From assembly GCA_003245525.1 (NCBI GenBank), contig QKCY01000283.1, positions 1 to 36,968 on the forward strand: a stretch of 36,968 nucleotides of DNA. The letters run 5' to 3'. The DNA comes from Victivallales bacterium (GTDB lineage Bacteria; Verrucomicrobiota; Lentisphaeria; Oligosphaerales; Lenti-02). The position numbers and the translations under genes are program-made. This document shows positions 34,601 through 36,968 of this stretch, piece after piece; the stretch's first letter is position 1, and every line of letters begins with the position of its first letter. The notes below the pieces were generated by a model. It was given only the letters and a program-made list of their open reading frames with translations, did not search any database and was not told the origin of the DNA.

Positions 34601-34867
34601 GTTGAAGACCCCCAGAGCACAGCACCAACGCCCGCCCAACGCCACCTTGAGGAACAGGGTCCTGATCCCGCTCCAGCGCAGCTTCTCCTTGTCCGAGGCG
34701 CCGAACCCTCCCATCGACAAGGAGACATCGACCATCACATAGACGGCGAGGTCGGCGTCCGGCAGGGCCGGGAAGCGGTCTTCCGGAGCGGCCGGAGCGG
34801 CACGTGTGGTGGCCGCGAGCAGCGTGCTGGCAATGAGTGCGGCAATGGTCCTGGGGAAGAGTTGCAT
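28673..34867 (-). CDS. Giant secreted/membrane-anchored vWA-domain protein
   Basis: This 2064-aa protein starts at the ATG at 34867 with a signal peptide (MQLFPRTIAALIASTLLAAT, probable cleavage after TRA-APA). A vWA domain follows (40-220) with a complete MIDAS: DVSLSMG (47-53), Thr125 in SGQTS and Asp155 in ILITDCD. This metal site binds protein partners. Most of the next 1450 residues are beta-rich, like chained Ig or carboxypeptidase-regulatory folds (for example LARPGNYQVVVQDSAGQAVQ). One membrane helix near 1707-1735 (FPWWVWLIRLLALLAIFSAW) precedes a cytoplasmic region of about 330 residues with a very basic end (RRTKRPAPGRARRRTRP). It thus spans from outside to the cytosol, where the tubulin-like protein would be. 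An upstream in-frame extension to 35206 overlaps the previous gene and is rejected. Confidence 0.9.
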   Translation of the reverse strand: MQLFPRTIAALIASTLLAATTRAAPAAPEDRFPALPDADLAVYVMVDVSLSMGGFGASDKEKLRWSGIRTLFLKVALGGRWCCALGVFNHNASHELDFTRLSEENRQDIAGRIETLSQTWDSGQTSIDRAMDTALRKLGELGSFRGQRAIILITDCDKAEDFKQSDEWTRQAKAANVQVHVIYLNTQNSERPRMQAMRQKLERIALEALDDRRSGDELSVPGEYATGKKLTTIERSVAELGSGTSGWMWPVYEEGQFTPTFDMIGQWLTRTSGCGGPSVYIQTDANGEAVLPAGTYRVIATVPEGSGVAIRNRVNQDVLVVAPVRPASPLQSGNGLSAATYPFGTNKQEGLTVEVTHQDVDALTANPDSNQMGAIKLRAPDGRPLARKWVTVFGYVRLRPLRTEEYEKLHSLVPADYYQDRTEPLAQISKAPQFQIMIRPYVLEFLPSLTNSQIEGIIDQVRDGRLPIMCLSPKGSRLIGVETRRDPLVSEALGGGTLALLSIVFQTRPPEPEYEEYMLQSPDGAPVLKSERASVRTEITPPLIQLVVRRTDVYGRTAVVWNSEQLVGSETASVAASPGDRLTYEVMLRALAGRPLPELPTGTQVNVTLQIRVKTDDPETSGIVSDSRPEDVVFTHSRNAVGLLWTGMLELGRKQIGDTVHEIRFHFAPAAPSGLGDNWLLVPVTVTSAPPPQWLRSNLYLADDEFPRNQAGMPILPSGRPFTIRGELTYEGSRPPFWTFDKTKPPPAALEVGPPNPANILEIESQPRPMANGVAYEFVLPGNLPPGIVTCRARYDASLGTHIAAVPPSVLELKAYILPPPGLAVAVAWTDDTVPLSPTEKDLSLLPAGTAIDVIGRSGQLPDAAGRYGYLRVVAPDGSAAASAVIAEDGTASLTGIALARPGNYQVVVQDSAGQAVQSGWFRVAEGLRYEVTPAQGWTEADGWVVPLLALPDGGLAPVVLDVRPAGGTLGQRQSAPPPWRREEELSLAGPTLGDAGGAKVTTLADGGWRVTFPPPPATGSAPAGRYPCNLLGTGTALLARGCLLVIRPEFHAGLDGTDQGRATASLVLHSSAPHAGALHVQCTMPEGTGPADGTLAATLEKYSFGAEDGNLQDHRDMERVSDIGWRTGLLQFPEEQTYRCHLHLRVSWFSRTPVDCRLEGNYVLVVRIKTTADPLVIHFTPHTGTLGPELQQFHYIPVRATATIVGALPKRRKDIAEALARGAGPALEVTYLGPSGQAELVGLMARNGLMPTRLALVSQSSAETQETLEFGAEFPAWLAGTYRCQANLSVGSGALGTTEALRAITESWTSEKTVLPAPAPLEIQLLCSLEDPEPREIAHLKLPAIAPLTAWDCYFLQARGSAIREPTTISFRPLLPSGPESGAVVERKPDKDGLVRLEHFSGDYLACYETIDSAGQRLTFGHRLRIDPPPPPPPLPKPLLVPRGMKFSILWPCPLGQGAPDYAKTYSFSASEPAGPDGSRPAKTSVVGNRLDVEASVWAWWESDGNPASATSTGGQEVQLARRRKDAQSKECPVHLEGYGVSVRTWEAVRYEIRVDGKTLAPEETCEPPYSIPRWQVPYMKTLRIGVEALSTENGKRSLSNMRLDSFSLGPAGGTAVCSLPFADGGRSVEINQRAPDRWEGDDEFRFGGSAFWPLSTKERRLLRLRVQIDPAASPDDASQGQSGAQAGARKVMHGSPELELLLIMETTFPWWVWLIRLLALLAIFSAWRLLWSLFLFRGIELGGEGNQFGDKGNKTLAGQSIADRRWLANLLCLDGWSSVIRRVVPQRFIRLVCDGFIRGISVLDLVSEDQLTKARDLIREVLGAMEGKPEDIDNALRLLGGRCKTLLPDVELGLRELAGKLGGGHGKPPSATPDPTEGETGGATEQRGPAAPSDARKSDKEWSDEAMRLLTSPVLEVSGTIRLRAWRPIRVHRVRRHGGIGDVTVAVKQPVPGSLKKEATAVGGEWLEIASPEPERDVDLVLSWRQGAEEKKYPVSLSGRTAGRAWGRGIWAHIRTTLLRRRKEGGEEAVSQREETRVGRRTKRPAPGRARRRTRPTTREFE

Positions 34868-34901
34868 ATTCCGTCTCAGTCTTGGTCCGCTTGGAGTATT
34901 C

Positions 34902-36968
34902 CTACTTCTTCTCTCTGCCTTTCCAGCCCAACACGTCGAGGAGTCCTCGCCAGAACCCTCCGGGTTTCTTCTGCTCGCCCTGGTCGGCAACAGGCGGGGT
35001 CCCGGGAGATGACGATGGCTCCGGAGGCCGGTCCGGCGGCGGTATCCCAGCCGACTCGTTGCCCGCGGAGGCCGTGCCGGGGTTCCCGGCTGCCGAGCCG
35101 TTGCCCCCTCCTCCGGGCGGAGGGGCGAAGCTCTTTCCGAAGGGAGGCATTCCTCCGGTCCCCGGCGCGTGGCCGGGGTCCGCACCGCGGTCTGTCTTGA
35201 GAGCAAAAAGGGATTTCTCCGCTTGGAGGGGAACCAGCCCCATGGCTTGGTCGATGGCGTCCTGGTTGGTTCCCTTACCGATCAATTCCAGCAGCGTCCC
35301 CAACTGGCTGGTAATCCTCCGATCCGGAAAAGCGTCCTCGGCTTTGGCCACCTCCTGCCCCGCGGCGTCCAGCAAGGCTTCGCGCCCCAACCCCTTGGAG
35401 TCCGGGGAAAGGGCGGCATTGATCTTCTTGTAGGCCTCCTCGATGCAGTCGACGAAGAGAAGGGCGCGATCGGCGCGCCGCGCATGGTCGCTGGCGGGGT
35501 CCAGTTTTAGCAGTTTTGCCGCCAGTTCGCGGGCCTTGTGGCGCTGCGTCGGGATTGGCGATTCCAGGCACTTGCGCAATTCATCCTGTAGACTGCCGAG
35601 CCGCGCCTGCCGCCGCTGTTCGGCGAGAAGGCGAACACGGTCCAGGATATCCGGCACCGTCTTGGCGCCTTCGGCATCCGCGACCAGTTCCTCGATCTTG
35701 GCCATTGCCTCCTGCATTCCGGATTCGGACTCGACGTCTTTCAGTTCTTCCCTTGCCCTCAGTTCGAGAATGTGGTCGCGCAGCTCGAGGGCAATCCTCT
35801 CGTAGACTGGACCAAGAGCGGACAGACGCAGTAGACAGCCCTCGGCGGTCTCGTAGTCGCTGGTCTCGGCGGCGCACAGGGCCTGGCGGCGGCAGAAGGC
35901 GGCCACGTTTGCATCAAGCCGCCTCTTGTAGTCCGCCGCCTTCTGTTTGCGCTCTTCCACTTCGGCTTCAGGGCTGTCGTTGATGTAGCGCAACAGCCTT
36001 CGTCTGGTCGCATCGTCGTCGCCGTCCGCCTCCACCGCCTCGATCTTTGCCTCGATGTCGGTTTCCAGATCCCGGCGCTCGAATTCGGTGGCACGGCGAT
36101 TCCAGGAGGCAATCTCATGGGGCGGTATGCCACCGGCTTTCCCCAGGCGGCATGCGTCGCGGTACAGGTGCGCCGCTTGGTCGAAGGCATTCTCGCCTTC
36201 CGCCTTTTGGGCCTCGGCCACCCGGACCTGCGCTTCGCTGGTATCGACGAGCGTCCGTAGCTTCGCGAGCTCTCCCTGTTCGCCTATCTGCTGGACGTCG
36301 CCGGTAACGCTGAAGGAACCATCCCCCAACACCTGGGCGCGCTCCAGCCTGCTCCGGGCTTCGCTGAACCGCCCTTCTCCGATGTCGCCAGTGATCTCGG
36401 CATGCAGCTGCCGCCACGCCGCAACCCGGCGGTCGCGCTGCGCGGACGCCTCCCGGGCGGCCACATCGCGTTGCATTGTGCAGACCCGCTGGCGCTGCTG
36501 GACGACTGCGGCCCGCCCCGTCTCTTTGTAGAGTTTTGCCGCCAATTTGTCGGCCAGGTCCAGGACGCGGGTCGCTTCCTGGAAGTGGCTTTGGACAATG
36601 CTCTCGCGGGCTTCGGTCAGCAGTGCATCCAACTGGCCGAGTTCCTTCGTCGCGGGATCGGACTGGCGGTACAGGGCGGGATTCATCTGGTCGGGCGACA
36701 GGACCCGGGCAGTGGTACGCAGAAAGCGGCGGAACAGCCAGTCCCGCTGTTCCCCAATGAGTTCGGGTTTGGTCCCGGGTGCCTGGGCCAGTACCTCGTC
36801 CCATTGGGGCTTCGCCTCGAAAGCCCACTGGCGCCACTGGGCGGGGTCCCACTCCGGCGGCAGTAGACAGGGATTGGGGACGATGCGGTGCTTGCGGAAG
36901 TAATCCAGGAGGATGGCGAAGTTCAGGCTTGCCTCCGGCATGGGCAACAGCCCTGGCCAGCCGGTGCT
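34902..36968 (-). CDS. Long coiled-coil protein, 5' end cut by window edge
   Basis: The frame is open to the window edge and reads STGWPGLLPMPEASLNFAIL without an obvious start, so the true start probably lies beyond 36968; TTG at 36947 and ATG at 36941 are the internal candidates. The visible ~688 residues are helical and highly charged, with long heptad runs such as ERRDLETDIEAKIEAVEADG and LRARLEELKDV-like segments, and TPR-like spacing in EATRVLDLADKLAAKLYKET. The last 100 residues are a Pro/Gly/Ser-rich linker followed by a basic, aromatic end (KKPGGFWRGLLDVLGWKGRE) that could be an amphipathic membrane-binding helix. The next gene follows after 34 bp. No family recognised. Confidence 0.82.
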   Translation of the reverse strand, partial: STGWPGLLPMPEASLNFAILLDYFRKHRIVPNPCLLPPEWDPAQWRQWAFEAKPQWDEVLAQAPGTKPELIGEQRDWLFRRFLRTTARVLSPDQMNPALYRQSDPATKELGQLDALLTEARESIVQSHFQEATRVLDLADKLAAKLYKETGRAAVVQQRQRVCTMQRDVAAREASAQRDRRVAAWRQLHAEITGDIGEGRFSEARSRLERAQVLGDGSFSVTGDVQQIGEQGELAKLRTLVDTSEAQVRVAEAQKAEGENAFDQAAHLYRDACRLGKAGGIPPHEIASWNRRATEFERRDLETDIEAKIEAVEADGDDDATRRRLLRYINDSPEAEVEERKQKAADYKRRLDANVAAFCRRQALCAAETSDYETAEGCLLRLSALGPVYERIALELRDHILELRAREELKDVESESGMQEAMAKIEELVADAEGAKTVPDILDRVRLLAEQRRQARLGSLQDELRKCLESPIPTQRHKARELAAKLLKLDPASDHARRADRALLFVDCIEEAYKKINAALSPDSKGLGREALLDAAGQEVAKAEDAFPDRRITSQLGTLLELIGKGTNQDAIDQAMGLVPLQAEKSLFALKTDRGADPGHAPGTGGMPPFGKSFAPPPGGGGNGSAAGNPGTASAGNESAGIPPPDRPPEPSSSPGTPPVADQGEQKKPGGFWRGLLDVLGWKGREKK

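Overview
The window is GC-rich, gene-dense and bacterial. Genes are tightly packed, with Shine-Dalgarno-like starts and ATGA stop/start overlaps. The mix of two Vps4-type AAA+ ATPases, a caspase with Sel1 repeats, an ECF sigma factor, DUF4384 domains and very large vWA and subtilase proteins recalls Planctomycetota, Verrucomicrobiota and related lineages. There is no rRNA or other marker gene, so this placement is only a guess. Almost everything reads on the minus strand, so transcription runs from about 36968 down to 1725.

Layout in transcription order: (A) 36968-21386 is a block built around a tubulin/FtsZ-like protein. It holds a coiled-coil protein cut by the window edge, a 2064-aa secreted or membrane-anchored vWA protein, the tubulin-like GTPase, an 814-aa partner with four membrane helices and a degenerate nucleotide-binding start, and two unrecognised proteins. 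(B) 21385-20418 is a 968-bp gap with no convincing gene and one strong hairpin. (C) 20417-13007 holds a small protein resembling a subtilisin propeptide, a 1236-aa subtilase that also carries a dead papain-like domain, three tandem ~200-aa helical proteins with ESCRT-III/Snf7-like architecture, and a Vps4-like AAA+ ATPase with a MIT-like N terminus. (D) 12920-5950 holds three membrane-anchored proteins, an SPFH-like/coiled-coil/DUF4384 protein, a two-helix membrane protein, a fourth ESCRT-III-like protein and a second Vps4-like ATPase that overlaps it by 4 bp. (E) 5895-1725 holds a caspase-PEGA-like-Sel1 protein, an ECF sigma factor, an unknown protein and a stand-alone DUF4384 protein. (F) 1676-442 is a decayed IS3-family element. 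(G) 405-1 is an AbrB-type antitoxin with a downstream Doc-type toxin that is cut by the window edge and appears frameshifted.

My reading is that blocks A to E form one multi-gene membrane-remodelling system. It has a tubulin-like cytoskeletal GTPase with membrane partners, an SPFH-like scaffold, two ESCRT-III/Vps4-like modules, and attached proteolytic effectors (subtilase, caspase) with a dedicated sigma factor. Gene order, domain motifs and shared DUF4384 domains are visible in the sequence. The joint function is inferred. The ESCRT-III assignments rest on length, helical pattern, charge distribution and the adjacent Vps4-type ATPases, because no profile search could be run.
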